Source: Prototheca cutis
Taxonomy: Eukaryota > Chlorophyta > Trebouxiophyceae > Chlorellales > Chlorellaceae
Length of the DNA: 64,000 nt
Direction: 5' to 3'
NCBI GenBank assembly: GCA_002897115.2
Contig: BCIH01000007.1
Span: forward strand, 770,227 to 834,226
Part shown: positions 1-12,366 of the stretch, piece by piece
Layout of the letters: every line of letters starts with the position of its first letter
How positions within the stretch are numbered: position 1 is the first letter of the stretch
The notes under the pieces: model-generated
What the model saw: only the letters and a program-made list of their open reading frames with translations
The model's database searches: none
What the model was told of the DNA's origin: nothing
Made by a program: the position numbers and the translations under genes

Positions 1-280
1 TGCTGATGCCCAGGGTGCACCAGGCCACCTGCCGACCGCTGCGTGCCAGATCCTCCCCCGTCAACTCCAGGCCTGCTGCCATGGCGATGAGGGCCAGGCA
101 GGCATGCTCCAGGGGGGCAGCCTGGGATATGACACCGGGGAGGAGCAGGCCGAGGACCTCGGGGCCCAGCACCACCCCGGCCATCATCATGCCGGTGATG
201 GCAGGCACGCCGCACCGACTGGCCAGCCGGCCAGTGGCGTAGGACGCAAGCGAGCACAGGCTCACTCGCAGGAGATCCAT
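1..280 (-). CDS. CPA-type cation/H+ antiporter, first exon (partial)
   Basis: The minus strand opens with an ATG at 280 and stays open to the window edge, giving about 93 residues. The translation is a run of hydrophobic helices with the phrases GVPAITGMMMAGVVLGPEVL and HACLALIAMAAGLEL. These match the first membrane helices of the Na+/H+ exchanger (CPA2/KefB) family, whose members exchange Na+ or K+ for protons across a membrane. The gene continues beyond position 1, so the cytoplasmic or ligand-binding parts cannot be judged. No clear transit peptide precedes the first helix. It diverges from LIG6, with 502 bp between the two start codons. The family is fairly sure from the helix pattern; ion specificity and membrane location are unknown. 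Confidence 0.7.
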   Translation of the reverse strand, partial: MDLLRVSLCSLASYATGRLASRCGVPAITGMMMAGVVLGPEVLGLLLPGVISQAAPLEHACLALIAMAAGLELTGEDLARSGRQVAWCTLGIS

Positions 281-782
281 GATGTATCAGAATATTTGAG
301 AAGTCCTATTACATGAGCAGTGTGCGCGTTAGAACAGCAAGGCCTGGCCGCGATTGCCAGAGAAAAGGAGCAGCAGGTGCCCCAAGTCACCTGTGGCAGG
401 TCGGACCTCCCCAGAGCCGGGGAAGCCTGTGACACCTAGGCATGTGCAGTCATTCGATAGAAAACACAATTGCTATTGGCAGTGTAATTTACAAAATCCA
501 GCCAAGTCGCGATGTTCATGCGATGTGCGCGCACAGCCCAGACACGGAGAGTTTTCCAAACGCAACGCAACCTGTGTGACGAAAGTGATCCAGATCCAGT
601 GAATCGCGCGATCACCCCCGGCCCACAGCACGCACGTCACATCGGCAGGCAACCCGGCAACAGGCCCCTGGCCACAGAGATCTGCGATCACTATACCATA
701 TTTAACAACATTACTAGGGTGTGGAACTCGACTATGGGCCTCGCACATCCATGCAAACATGTGGACGTGCGGCAAATAGTCC
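281..782. other. Divergent intergenic region between antiporter and LIG6
   Basis: No coding potential with algal character is visible here on either strand. The region separates two start codons pointing away from each other, so it presumably holds both promoters and both 5' UTRs. No unmistakable TATA box was seen. Confidence 0.5.
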
Positions 783-3700
783 ATGCCGGAAATGGAGCTG
801 ATGGCCGGCGATGGAGAGGGGCACATCATTGCTGCGTCCAAGTACGTCAGCAAGCTCGTCCCCGGGGTTCCATTTGCTGTGGATGCATTCCGACATGTCC
901 CACCCGGAGCCACTGTGTTCTTCCTGTCGCATGCCCACTCCGGTGAGCAGGTTTTGGGTATGGGATGGGCATAGCGNGGTGTGTCTCTCCTTGATGTTCG
1001 TTTTTCACGGCTGGAATTGCGAGACATTGGCATGAACAATTTTCTGAAGCAAGCCTTCATCATCTACGGTCCACAGATCACTATGCCGGGCTGGGTAGCG
1101 GCTGGGAAGCGGGCCCCATCTACTGCAGCCCCATCACAGCTCGGTTTGTGGCCCAGGAGCTGGGGGTGCCTCTGCAGTACCTGCGGTCCATCCCCTTGGA
1201 CACCCCGACCGCCGTCCAGGGCGTGGAGGTGACGTTGATCGATGCCAACCACTGCCCGGGTGCCGTCCAGTTTCTGTTCTGCCTGCCAGACGGCCGGCGC
1301 TATGTCCATTCCGGTGGGTTGCAGCATTTTGGAAGGGGGGCGGGACGGTATCACTGGCTGCCAAGTTGGGAACATGCAGCAGAAATATGCTGTTTTGAAT
1401 CTGTTCTTATGGCTCTGTAACTGGACTGGAATCGGGGGCTGGAGGGTTGTGTTCGGAAGGATCTGACAGCAGGCCTGAGGCACGGGTCTCTTGTACGGCG
1501 GTGCCTCCGGCCCCAACATACCACAGTCTATTAGCAGTCTTGGCTTGCGTGCCAAGCGTCTCCAGCGGCATGCTGTCATTCCATCTACCATCCCTGCAGG
1601 GGACATGCGGTATTCGCCGTCGATGAGGGACAACGTGCAGCTGCAGAGGTTTGTGGGCGCTGACGCCCTGTTCCTGGACACGACGTATTGCGGCAAGCGG
1701 CACACGTTCCCACTACAGGAGGAAAGCACGGCGTACATTGCATCGACCGTGTGCCAGCTGCTTGGTCTGGGGAATGGGCAGGGCAACGATCAGACGCCGA
1801 CAGCAGTGGATGGCGGGCCCCGAGGCGCCTCCACCATGACCAGAGGAGGAGGATGGGACGCTACCAACATGGAGGATGGAGCGAAAACATTCACCCAGGC
1901 ATCCTCTTTACAGCCAAGGAGAATTATTCTGATATCAACCTACGGCATTGGCAAGGAGAGGGTGCTATGCGCGGTGGCAGAGTCCGCCGGGGTCAAACTC
2001 GCCGTGACGGAGAAGAAGATGCAGGTGCTGAGGTCGCTCCAGTTACCAGGTGCATTCCTGCTGGTTTGAATGGGGCTTCGGGGATGGGCGGGTTTCAAAA
2101 TATGAGAACATTTTCGTACGTGAGTGACGTTACTGCAGGTATGCGTTGATGTCGATCGCAGCTGAACGATATGTTGCGAGCGTGGGCACCCCATTCCATG
2201 TGCAGATTTCGATGTGGATGCTGTGCTCACGACAGATTTTGCATGCACACCCATTCACGTCACACCATGGGGCTTCCTGGGGTGAGTGTAGTGGACGAAT
2301 TTTGGCTTGGCAGTATGTATTCTGTCAATGTGATGCAGTTTTCTCTGCAACAGCGCAGCACCGCTCGTACCTCCACTTGCGTCTGTCGTCGGCAGGGACA
2401 GCTGGCCCTATTTCAGGCCGAATTGGACCAACATGGAAGAGTACCGGCTTGCACAAGGCNCCGATGAGGTGAGGTGTTGCGTGCTTGATAGATGAACCTA
2501 TCTGGAAGCGCACGAGAGCTAATCTGGAAGCTGTGCACAAATCGCTGTGTGCGAGGGAAGTTTGAATCTGGCGAGCCCTTGCCTTTTAGTTCTGTGCCGC
2601 TCTGGCCGATGTACCCAACTACCTGCCCTCGGACCCCTGGATCATCCACACACGCACCCCCCACCCAGCAACCCTTGATGAACAATGCCCCACTGCAGAT
2701 TGTGGGCTTTGTCCCGACCGGCTGGATGCACGACAAGAAGCGGCAGGCATTCCCCGTGAGACAAAAGGGTAGCGCCAGCATTCACCTCGTGCCCTACAGC
2801 GAGCACAGTTCGTACAGCGAGCTGCTCGAGTACGTGGGCTTTCTCCGGCCACACCAGGTCATTCCCACCGTTGGAGGCGAGACCGAGGCCTCACTGCACA
2901 AGATTCAAGCCCACTTTCGCCACTTGGTCGACGAAACAGCCCAAAAGGTTGTTGGCTCGGTGTTGTGCTGGGTTCGAATGGCCAGTTGGTCCATGCGCTT
3001 TGAAAGCAATCATGATGGGGGTTTTGGAATGCGGGTTTTGTTCTCATGAAAGGAACCGGCTCCTGTCACCTTTCAAACAGGGGAAATTCCTTGCCAGGCT
3101 CGCAAAGCGAGCCAAGCAACGAGAGCGCAGCAACGGGGAGCGAGTCGCGGCGGTGACTGCTCCGGACGATGCCGGTTTCGTCAAGCCAGTCATCAAATCA
3201 GACCCAGGGCAAACCTGCATACAGCCCGAGCCTGGGACGTTGACAGGCGATCTGTCCAAGAACCCCCAAGCACCCGAGCCGGACAAAAAGTCAGGACTGC
3301 TGGCCCCAAAGGAGGAAGAGCTGTCGTTGAGCAGCACTGCAACTCCGACTGTCGTCGGTGACGACGACCCTTTACTACCTTTGGCGCCGCTGGCACGACT
3401 GAGGATCGTGGTGGGTGAGCAGGCGCCAGAGGCACTTCTCAAACACCTGCTCACGGCTGCTGGCGACGACGTCCAGGCGGCCGCCAACGCATACTACGAT
3501 GGCAACGGCAACTTCGCAACTGCTGGAGCAACGGCTACTGGTTCGGCGGCCTTGCGGTCTGTCCAGGAGGGTTCTGGCATCGGCAGCGGGCGCGCCACTC
3601 TCCTCCCCGGCACGACGGCCAACGCCAAGCCGAGACAGTCTCAGGGTGGCGCTGCCGCGGGCACCTCCCGGAAACGACCGCTGGATGCAGGCTCCAAGCA

Positions 3701-6700
3701 GCCGCAGCAACGCAGCATCCTGTCCTTCTTTGCAAGGCCGGGGGCTCCTCGTGAGACCCAGGAAACTGAGGCGACGGGTAGTGCGATGGTTGACCTGGAT
3801 GTGGAGGCAGGGGGTGGGCTTGTATCCACAGTGCCAGACGCAGATGCACGCGGCGTTTCAGCTGTGGAGCCCGAGCGACGTGTGGTGGACCCTAGTGCCC
3901 GGGTGACAACAACAGCAGCGGGGGAGCCAGACACCACGGACACAGGACCTGCAGTTCTAGATCCAGTTGCAGTCACAGACTGTGCACATCCCGCCATCAA
4001 AGTCACAGCAGCAGGGGTGGCTGAAGGGCCGTCGTCATCTGGGAGTGCAGCACCCAAGAAAGCAGTCCGGGATGCAGTGGCAGAACCACCAGAAGAATAC
4101 GACCCCGTGGCTTCTGCTTGCTGGGAGAAAGGCAAGTTGCTCACGATGCTGTTCTTCTGATGGGTTTTCTTTTCCAGGCTCATTGTCGTTTGTCTCGGGC
4201 AGAGGGGGGTTCTGCAACGTGTGCACCCCGCCCACCAGATGGCATGGTGTTTTGATGTTGTGAGGAAATGGATGTCCAGACCCCTTCATCACTATGTGTG
4301 CTCGGTCACTGCTGGTGCTGGAATCGTGTACTCACCGTCCTACTTCTTTCTGCATTTCGTGTCTCAGGGTCACCAACGCCCTATTTGCACCTTGCACGGG
4401 CACTGGAGGCAGCAGAGGCCACGAGCAAGCGCCTCAGAACAGGGGACATCATGACCAACATGTTCCGATCGGTGAGGGATTGGTTGCAGGTCATGCGTGG
4501 TGCGGGTGCTGCTGTTCCCAATGGATGTTTGCAGCTGTTGATCTTCAAGTCGCCAACACGCCGGAGCACGATCAGACCACCCACAGCCCCAGGTGCATGG
4601 ATCCATGCGAGAACCGCAGCCATGGAAACTGACAAAGCCCCTTCCCGCATGCATGGTGCAGGTCCTGGCGCTGTCCCCCGAAGACCTGGTGGAGACGGCA
4701 TACCTGGCCACAGGCAAAATTGCTGCGGATTACGAGGGCCTGGAGATCAATGTCTGTGTGGTTTGCGTGTCGGGTCGGTTGGGCTTGGGGCAGGGCAAGG
4801 GACGGGGGTGGCTGGTGGGATGGCAAGGGGGAAGCTAGTGCAAGGGGGACATCAGCTTATGGTGTGTGCACAGATAATGAGTGACAGACCTGGACACAGG
4901 CTGTCCTCATTTCACAGTCACTTTTGCATAGAAGCAAATAAAACCTGGCATATACCCCCGCCTGCCTTTTTCCAACGCAAGCAACAGGTCGGAGGGGGCA
5001 CGGTGGCTACGGCCATCCGCGAGGTCTCTGGCGTGAGCCGAGCCCGTCTGCACGAGCTCTACACGCAGTTGGGAGACATTGGTGACGTTGCACAGAGCTG
5101 TCGCCAGAATCAGGTGGGGATGGGGTTGGAATGGTGGGTTGCAGCTAGAGCCGTGTGCGTTGATCAATGCAGCATATGTACACGCATTGTAGTGCCACAT
5201 GCACTCTCTACCGCCAACATATGTATATCTATCTCTCAACTGTGAGAGAATGGTTCGCAACGGCAACAATAGCAATGCCTCCACTCCCCCCACCACCCTA
5301 AAAAAGACGACGCTCCGGCGCCCAGAGCCACTGACTATCCGTGGCGTTTTTGCGGCACTGCGGGGCATGGCAGCGCAGCGGGGCTCCGGCGCCGCCGGTC
5401 GCCGCCAGGCGGTCGTGCTCTCTTTGCTGCGGGCATGCCGGGAGACGGAGGCCCGGTACATCGCTCGCACGCTGGTGCAGGCGCTGCGTGTCGGCGCCAA
5501 CTGGCGCTCCGTGGTGCCGGCGCTGGCGCGGGCGGCGCTGATGCATGGGCAGGGCACGGCAAAGTTGCCCCGGTCGAGACTGGACGCTGCTGCGGCGGCC
5601 GCGGTCGCGGCCTTCCACGTCTGCCCAAACCTGGACCTGCTCGCCCAAGCGATGCTGGCGCACGGCCCCGAAGACCTCGATCGGAGACTCGGNCTCGTCG
5701 CCGGTGGGCTCTTTGGAGGTTGATCAAATTTTCTGTCTGTCTTGGGAGGCTTGTTCGGAAGTGAGCAATGATGATGACAGAATAACCGCTGCATTGTTGA
5801 TGCATGCGAAGAAACATGTCATCCAGGCTGCTGGCATAAGGCACCCCACCCACATCCTTCCTCTTAGGTGTGCCGATCAAGCCGATGCTCGGCAAGATTT
5901 CCGAGGGCGTTGCCGATGCGTTGCGCCTGCTGCGTGGCGAACCCTTTGTCGCGGAGTTGAAGTATGACGGCATGCGCGCCCAGATTCACGTGCTTGCCGA
6001 CCGTCAGGTGAGTGGAGTGGAAGGGTGGGCTCGTTGACTCGCGGTTTGGGGGTTGCAGAATGGCCGATGGCTGTAGGATGGCACATCCTCGCAGCAACAG
6101 GCTCCTTGCAAGGGAGGCACCGTCTGCCGACGGCATGCGGTTGGCCCATAGGTAGTAGTAGTGCCCTAGATGGGAACACGCAAAAGAAAGAAAGATGGAA
6201 ACCAACCAATCACTCACCTTCCACCCGCACTACATGACCAATCCTTCATCACCATTATCACTGCTCCAGGTGAGGATCTTCTCGCGAAATTCGGAGGACC
6301 GGACGACCAGTTTCCCCGATGTGGTTGAACTTGTACTCGAAGCAGTGGACCCGGGCGCGCTGCCTTTGATCCTGGACGCAGAAGTGGTCGCCGTGGATCG
6401 CGCCGCAGGCAACCGGCCCCGCGCCTTTCAGGAGCTTGCCGCCCGTCCCCGTGTTGACATTGACCCTGGGGCGCTCACGGTGGACGTGGCCGTGTTTGCA
6501 TTTGACTGCCTCCTGTGCGCAGGGGAGCCTGCACTGACGAAACCGCTGCGAGAACGACGAGGGCTCCTGCATGCCGCGCTGCCCAATCGCCGGCCGGGCA
6601 GGGTGCAGCTGACGCGCAGCTTTGACTTCAGTCGTGGGGCTGAGGGGAGCGACGAGATGAAATCCCCCGTTCCAGGGTCAGAATCGATGTGCCGTTTGGA

Positions 6701-8085
6701 GGATACATCACCGTCCATGGAGGCTGCAGCGACGGAAGGAGCGGCGTCGGCGAGTCAACAAATAGCGCCTCCGCTGTTGGCCAACCAGAAACAAGACACG
6801 CCGGCTAGTCTAAAGGCTTCCGAGGGATTCAACGGCCGGGATCCCGAAAGCAGCTCTTCAAAGCAACTTGAAGCTAACCTGCAGAGCGCCCTGCTGGAGG
6901 CCTTTGCAGAGGGTGGAGAGGGGCTGATGCTCAAGGCGCTGGGGGGCCTGTACGAGCCCAGCCGCCGGGCGGAGCATTGGATCAAACTCAAGCGGTGCGC
7001 AAGGTGTATGGGGAAGGCACATGGGATTTGCATTCCCGAGCGTTGCTTGTCGATAACAGCGCCCAAGAAATGCGAAATCCTTTGGCGCAGGGACTACTGC
7101 GTGGGCCTGCATGACACTCTGGACCTTGTAGTCATCGGCGCGTGGCACGGCAACGGTCGCAAGGTGGGGTGGTATTCTCCCTTTCTACTGGCCGTGTGGA
7201 ATCCCGACACTGAGCAACTGCAGAGCATCTGTCGCTGCATGACAGGTTTCACAGACAGCTTCTACAAGGAAGCAACTGAGCGGTGCGACGGTGGAGCATG
7301 TGTTATCGGTTGCTTGTTGCCTATGGGTTGCCTAGCATTTTTATTGGGAGGGGCAGTGAGCACGGGGCCTTGTCTCTTGTCAAGATTGAGCAACAGACAC
7401 CCACCCACCAAGGCAACTCATCTGGCACCGTCTCCTTTTGTGACGCAGGCTGAAGCAGACGATCATCCCTGGTCCCAAGCCCTACTATGACACATCCGAG
7501 ACCCCTGCCATGTGGTTTGAACCGCGTGAGGTCTGGGAAGTCCGCGGGGCAGACCTGACCTTGTCCCCGGTGAGGAACATTACGTCGGGCCAGGTGGTCG
7601 CCCTGGTTGGGTGCCGTCGTTACATGGCATATTCTGGTATTTCTGTATGGCACCCCCACATTTGCAGCATCCCAAGGCCAATCTCACAGGCATTTCTCAC
7701 TGCTGCAAGTCTTACTTGCTGCAGGTGCACAGGGCTGCCGTGGGGATGGTCCATGCACAGAGAGGTCTAGGCCTGAGGTTCCCCAGATTCCTGAGGACCC
7801 GGTGAGTTTTTGGTTTGGTTGGGGGGCCTGGGGCTTTCTGGAGTTTTTTTTTNAATACAGAGATGGGGTTTGAATCGCAACCACATCCGTGGGAAGCAAC
7901 GTTTCTGACCTGCTTGCCAGTCCACGCTTCACCCCAGCCCTGACAAGGACGTGGAGTCGGCGACCTCAGCACAACAAGTGGCGGCCATGTATCAAGCTCA
8001 GACTCGACGGGCCCACCAGGAGCAGCCATCAGCGACAGCTGCAGCGATTGAGGGAGCAGCCGAGGACAGCAGCGGGCCGGACTGA
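783..8085 (+). CDS. LIG6: DNA ligase 6: SNM1/Artemis-type nuclease fused to ATP-dependent DNA ligase
   Basis: Seventeen exons join with perfect phase to about 1471 residues: 783-942, 1077-1313, 1600-2049, 2206-2281, 2396-2468, 2699-2947, 3081-4131, 4368-4471, 4662-4751, 4988-5113, 5307-5703, 5868-6007, 6270-6994, 7091-7282, 7449-7569, 7725-7801, 7938-8085. The first third is a metallo-beta-lactamase/beta-CASP nuclease. Its metal motif HAHSDHYAGL is assembled across intron 1, followed by DANHCPGA, LDTTYC, STYGIGKE and PTGW. A long, poorly conserved linker holds a UBA-like helix stretch and a PIP box. The last half is the ligase: N-terminal helical domain, adenylation motif KYDG with the nucleotidyl lysine, then EGLMLK and WIKLK. 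This architecture is that of plant LIG6, which acts in DNA break repair. Exon 7 ends at a GC donor (4132). The start of exon 11 is the least certain boundary. Confidence 0.93.
3708..3731 (+). other. PIP box (PCNA-binding motif) inside LIG6 linker
   Basis: The codons read QRSILSFF, a textbook QxxIxxFF PCNA-interacting motif. It lies in the linker between the nuclease and ligase halves of LIG6, just after a basic KR-rich stretch. DNA ligase I carries a near-identical box at its N-terminus. PCNA binding is inferred, not shown. Confidence 0.7.
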
Positions 8086-9122
8086 CCCGGGAGCTGACCA
8101 CCCCATTTCATTTGCATGACTGTCAAACAAGTGTGACAGGTTGTTTTTCGAGCACCGCATGGATGCACCAGGAAGCATGCGTTCTGGGATGCCCAAGAGC
8201 ATGCACAGGCGCCCTAATGCCACAAGCCCCGTCTGACTTCTCTCTCTCCAACAGAATTCGTCTGCGCTGCACCCACACCCTTTGACACAACCTGGAGGCT
8301 GGTTCTTGAATTGCATGATGTGTAGGGGCGGGCACGGCACGCCATCCCTCACCCAGAGGGAGTGAAAAATTGGCGACGCCCCTGGCACAGTGGCAGTCCT
8401 CAACAGACACCGGAAAGGAACACACACACACACACACAGAGGGACAGGGAACAATGTGGTGCTATGAGGCCTTCATAGTGGCCCTTGCACCGGAGAGACG
8501 GTGTACTGGAGGAACCTAGGGAGTGATGGTACAGCGAACCGCAGCAGCAGGGGTGAGCCTGGGTGTTAGGTCTTCATGGCCACCCAGGGCTCGAGCCTCT
8601 GCCGTGGCGGGGTGTGAGGGCCTGTGCCGGCCTGTGCGAAACCGAGTCCCGGCATACTCGCTTGTTTGACTTGGGATTGGCCATGGGTGGAGCAGCTGTC
8701 GGCTTGCTATCGTCGTCGTCCATGCAAGGGCCGATCCGGGTGCTGTCGGGCGGGGGTCGCACAGTGCACGGCTCCAGCACACTGATGAAACGCAGGGCCG
8801 GCCGCCGGCCCTTGCCGGAAAAAGAATGCAGGGCAGGAGGCGTTGTGGTCGTTGAGAGAGGGAGGGAAAGACCTTGATGAATTCTGCATCCCTTGGGAGG
8901 GTTCTCGACAAGCTTGCTGGAGACACCATCCATTCACAGCAGGATCCGGGAGCGAGGCGTTCCAATCGAGTCAAGATGTCCTTCTCCTTTGCTGGGACTA
9001 CATCGCCATCACGATGTCTTTCCAGCAGTGCTGCTGTCGCAGACATGCAGGTTGCGACGACCAGGCCATCAATCTGCACCTGTCGTGCCGTCACCGCCGC
9101 AGCTGGCACTAACAATACAGCG
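8086..9122. other. Convergent intergenic region (3' ends of LIG6 and CBS gene)
   Basis: This is the space between two genes that point at each other. It holds a (CA)n microsatellite at about 8419-8438. An open frame of 226 codons on the minus strand (8516-9196) has no recognisable domain and overlaps the end of the CBS gene, so I did not call it. Confidence 0.5.
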
Positions 9123-10807
9123 TCAGCCGGCGATGCAGCGGAGGACGTCAGTGGTGGTGACAACACCGATGGCGCGACCTTCGGCATCACGAACATAAGC
9201 CCGGTGTTTGGAGTGCCGGATCAAGAGGGACAGAACATCGCGCAGCGGCGTCTCCCGCGGCACGGCCACCAGTGCCCTTCGCTGGAGCTCAGGGCTCCAG
9301 GCTTCTGGCGGGGGGGCGTGGGAGGGCGACCCTGGGCACGGATCGTCGCCCCAGTCAGTTGCTCGCCCCGCACGTCGGAGCAGGAATGCCCCGACTGGCA
9401 ACGCAAGGGTATCGAACCGCGCGGCGGTGATCCCGCGCAGGTCAGACATCGATAAATTGCCCACCAGCGCGCCTGTGGCCGGATCGGTGACGCCCAGACC
9501 AGACAGCCTGTACCGGTCCATGTATCCAAAGGCCGCCAGCGTCGGCACCGAGCTGGGCAGCGTCCGGACCGCTGCCGCGCCCTGCACTAGGCCCAGCAGC
9601 GAGATGCTGGCATCAAAGGCGCCGTCCAGCCGCGCCAGATTGGCCGCCAGAAAGCGAAGCACGTCCGTCTGACTCACGATGTCGGTGATGCGCCAGGCGG
9701 GCACGGGGCCATCGGGTGTCTCCTCGCCGGGCAAGATGTCAAACACGGCGATGCGGTGGTGGATGGGAGGCGCGGGGACGCTGCCTGCCAGGGAACCTGC
9801 GCTCGCGGCGGCCAACCGCACGTGGAAACCAGAATTCACCACCTCCAACAACGTCGTCTCCGCATCGCCCTTGAACCAGCTGCATGCGTTTCGGAGTGGC
9901 GATTCGTGTGCTCGTCGATGTGCTGGTTCGCGTGCGCACGAAAGAGCAGGATTAAGCGGGTCTCTGCACCCTGTGCTGCAGTTTGGCAGGTGGCAAAGGC
10001 CAGGTGCGGTGCCCCATTCCAAACCCTCCCCCTCCCCGCCTGTCCGCCCGCCTGTCGTCCTCAAACAGCCACCAGCATCAACACCATAAATAACCCCCCC
10101 CTAAAAAGCAACAGCAACACTCACAGGTCTCCAGAGTGGAGGAGGTTGCCCAGTGTCTTGGCGGTGAAGGCTTCTCCTACTCGCTGGAGCTCTGCGCCCG
10201 ACAGGGTGGGCTGCGCGGCAATGAAGGCATCGTCTGGCAGCTGCGACAGGTCGCGGTCGCCCGCGATGTCCTCCACCAGGGCGCCCAGAATGTTTCCCAC
10301 GTCGATGATGCCCGCGTACTCGCCAGTGGCAGCATCGATGACGGGCGCGCCCAGGATGTTGTACCGCGCCAGCTCCTACAGGTGTGTGGGCAGGTGGGGA
10401 CATGCAGGCGGTCATGTGGAGACCTGGAAAGCATTGCAATGGGCTAAAATCTGCATGTCAATGCATTTACGCTCCCGCCATGGCAAGCCCCAATATTCAT
10501 CGCGTGTCCCGGGAGCCCCTCGTACCCGCAGGGCCTTGCCCACGGTCGTCTGGGTCGTGAACTGGACCAGCTGCGGCGGCTTCTGCCGCCCCTTGAGAGG
10601 GCCTGCCAAGTTGTTCAGGTTCTTTATGAATGACGGTAGCGTCTGCTGCTCCAGCAGGTTGCGTGCATTGAAGAAGGGGTGAGGGGCGTATACCATGGAC
10701 AGAGGCATCCCGACACTCGCCACCATCCCGCTGGCGCAGGGCGATGGCAGCGTGCAGGATGGCTCACTACTCTCCAGCGAGTACGCTTCACATGTAGAGA
10801 TCGACAT
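9123..10807 (-). CDS. CBS-domain protein, AMPK-gamma-like
   Basis: Three minus-strand exons (10526-10807, 10125-10375, 9123-9879) join in phase to 429 residues. The middle exon shows a CBS motif (LGAPVIDAATGEYAGIID). The last exon shows the typical CBS strings ITDIVSQTDVLRF, LSMSDLRGI and, at the very end, RAIGVVTTTDVLRCI. Four CBS units arranged in two Bateman pairs would fit the length. CBS pairs bind adenosine nucleotides. The best-known four-CBS proteins are SNF1/AMPK gamma subunits, but I see no feature that proves kinase partnership. A second in-frame ATG lies 38 codons in, before the sequence VYAPHPFFNARNLL, and could be the true start. Confidence 0.8.
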
Positions 10808-11402
10808 TTCGGCATCCAGCTGGCCTGGCCCAGGAGCGCAGAACCTTAGGGAAGAGGCGCGCATGGGGGGGCACCATCTCTTTGACGCGAAGAACAGTAA
10901 GCCCAAGTCCACGTGGACCAGAGATCTTATGTAATGATGTGTCACGACCGATTCAGCACTCTGTCGTTGATATCTGATCCCCTGCCCCGCTCCCAAGGTT
11001 GTGGCAGAATATTTGATACCAGACAAGGTCTACTGTGGCGACCTGAATCCCTGAAAGCGTGGGCAACCGACGGGTGTGGGCGACCGTTCGGGGTAGGACA
11101 CGCCGAGCACCACCCACGCTCTCAAACACCACGGACGCACAGCGTGCGTGCGAAGACTTCAGTGACACGCCCCATACCTAATCGTACGCCATTGTAAGCG
11201 ATTAGGTCATGGCATCCGCCGGAGGAATGCCCCTGGCCACCGGCGCGTGTCCAGCTTCGCGCCTTGGCTCCCGTTTCGATGTTCCGACATGCGGCACGTG
11301 CACAGGCGTAGGGTGGCTTCCGAAACATCGGCAATCCAGCGCATCTTCCCATATCGCGTATTGTATTCAGAACATTTACTGGAAAACGAACACAGAACAA
11401 GA
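10808..11402. other. Divergent intergenic region
   Basis: It lies between the start of the CBS gene (-) and the start of the HABP4-like gene (+). I see no coding exon or repeat. It presumably carries two promoters. Confidence 0.4.
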
Positions 11403-11929
11403 ATGGATAACATTCTACCGGGAAAGGACAGCGGCGCGGGCCAGCGAGACGGACACACCCATCACGATGGCACGCCGACGAAGAACCGGGAGTTTGATCG
11501 CAAGGATGGGACTGGGAGGTGGTAAGCGTAGATGGTCGAAGAGGGTTTGATGGGGCGAGCTGCAGGGGCTTCGGGTCTTCGTATCCAAAAGCAGGCCCGG
11601 GTTCATGGCGGGACCCAGGTTTTAACCAGAACGGNNTGGACACGCAGCTCCTCCCTTGTCACGGTCGCACAGGCACGAGGTCCAGAAGCGCGAGGGCGGT
11701 GGCGCCCACAACTGGGGCAGGGACGAAACTGACCAACTGTGAGTGCTTGGCATCTGTGCGCTGTTTGCAATGATGGTCTGCGTAGCTGGTGCGCGAAGCT
11801 GTGCTGCACCTGCACCCACGCCAAACGACCGTTGCTGACGCATGTTGAACCGGGTCGACCTGGCCCGGCATTCGTCCATGCAGGAAGGCGATTGATGATG
11901 CTCGTGAGGAGATGGCAAAGGACGAGTAA
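11403..11929 (+). CDS. Small HABP4/SERBP1/Stm1-like RNA-binding protein
   Basis: Three exons (11403-11518, 11673-11738, 11884-11929) join in phase to only 75 residues. The centre reads REFDRKDGTGRHEVQKREGG followed by AHNWG. This is the signature of the hyaluronan/mRNA-binding family (HABP4_PAI-RBP1), whose members sit on ribosomes or bind mRNA (Stm1, SERBP1, plant RGG proteins). The N-terminus is Gly/His/Thr-rich, and the C-terminus is a short acidic helix ending MAKDE. RGG repeats and the rest of the usual 300-residue protein are missing, so this is close to a minimal version of the domain. Each exon is too short to stand out as an open frame, but all splice sites and phases agree. Confidence 0.8.
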
Positions 11930-12366
11930 TGGCCCGGGTACAAAGACCGAGCGGCCATCGCGCCTTGGCACCATGGGCCATGTTGAACTGTACCATCAGC
12001 ATACCCTTTCACGTGCTTTACTTTATCAAATATAGTTATACAAATCTGTAACATAGCTTATGAAGGAATCAGGGGACTGAAAGCGTGTGGATGAGCGATA
12101 GTGCACCCAACATGAGCTCATGAGACTTGCTTGGGTCCCAAGCCGTTCTGCTCCGAGTGCCCGGCTTCGCAAGTAAAAACATGATTGCTCTCGGGCTGCC
12201 AAAATCGCATCAGCATGAAGCCGTTAATGCAGCATAATTGCACACACATGATTGATTCATGAAGCGATTTTGCATGAGGCAAATAAAGCGCCGTTGACAG
12301 TGCCGTGACGTGAGCAAGGTGCTGTCCCTGCGCGCCATAGCTCGACCACCGGGCGACTGGATCNGG
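11930..12366. other. Intergenic spacer before cyclophilin gene
   Basis: It is AT-richer than its surroundings and holds the 3' end of the HABP4-like gene and the promoter of the cyclophilin gene. No further gene is seen. Confidence 0.4.

Noticed and set aside
8516..9196. 226-codon open frame on the minus strand
   Set aside because: It overlaps the end of the CBS gene, has no recognisable domain and lacks a plausible start; best seen as 3' UTR.
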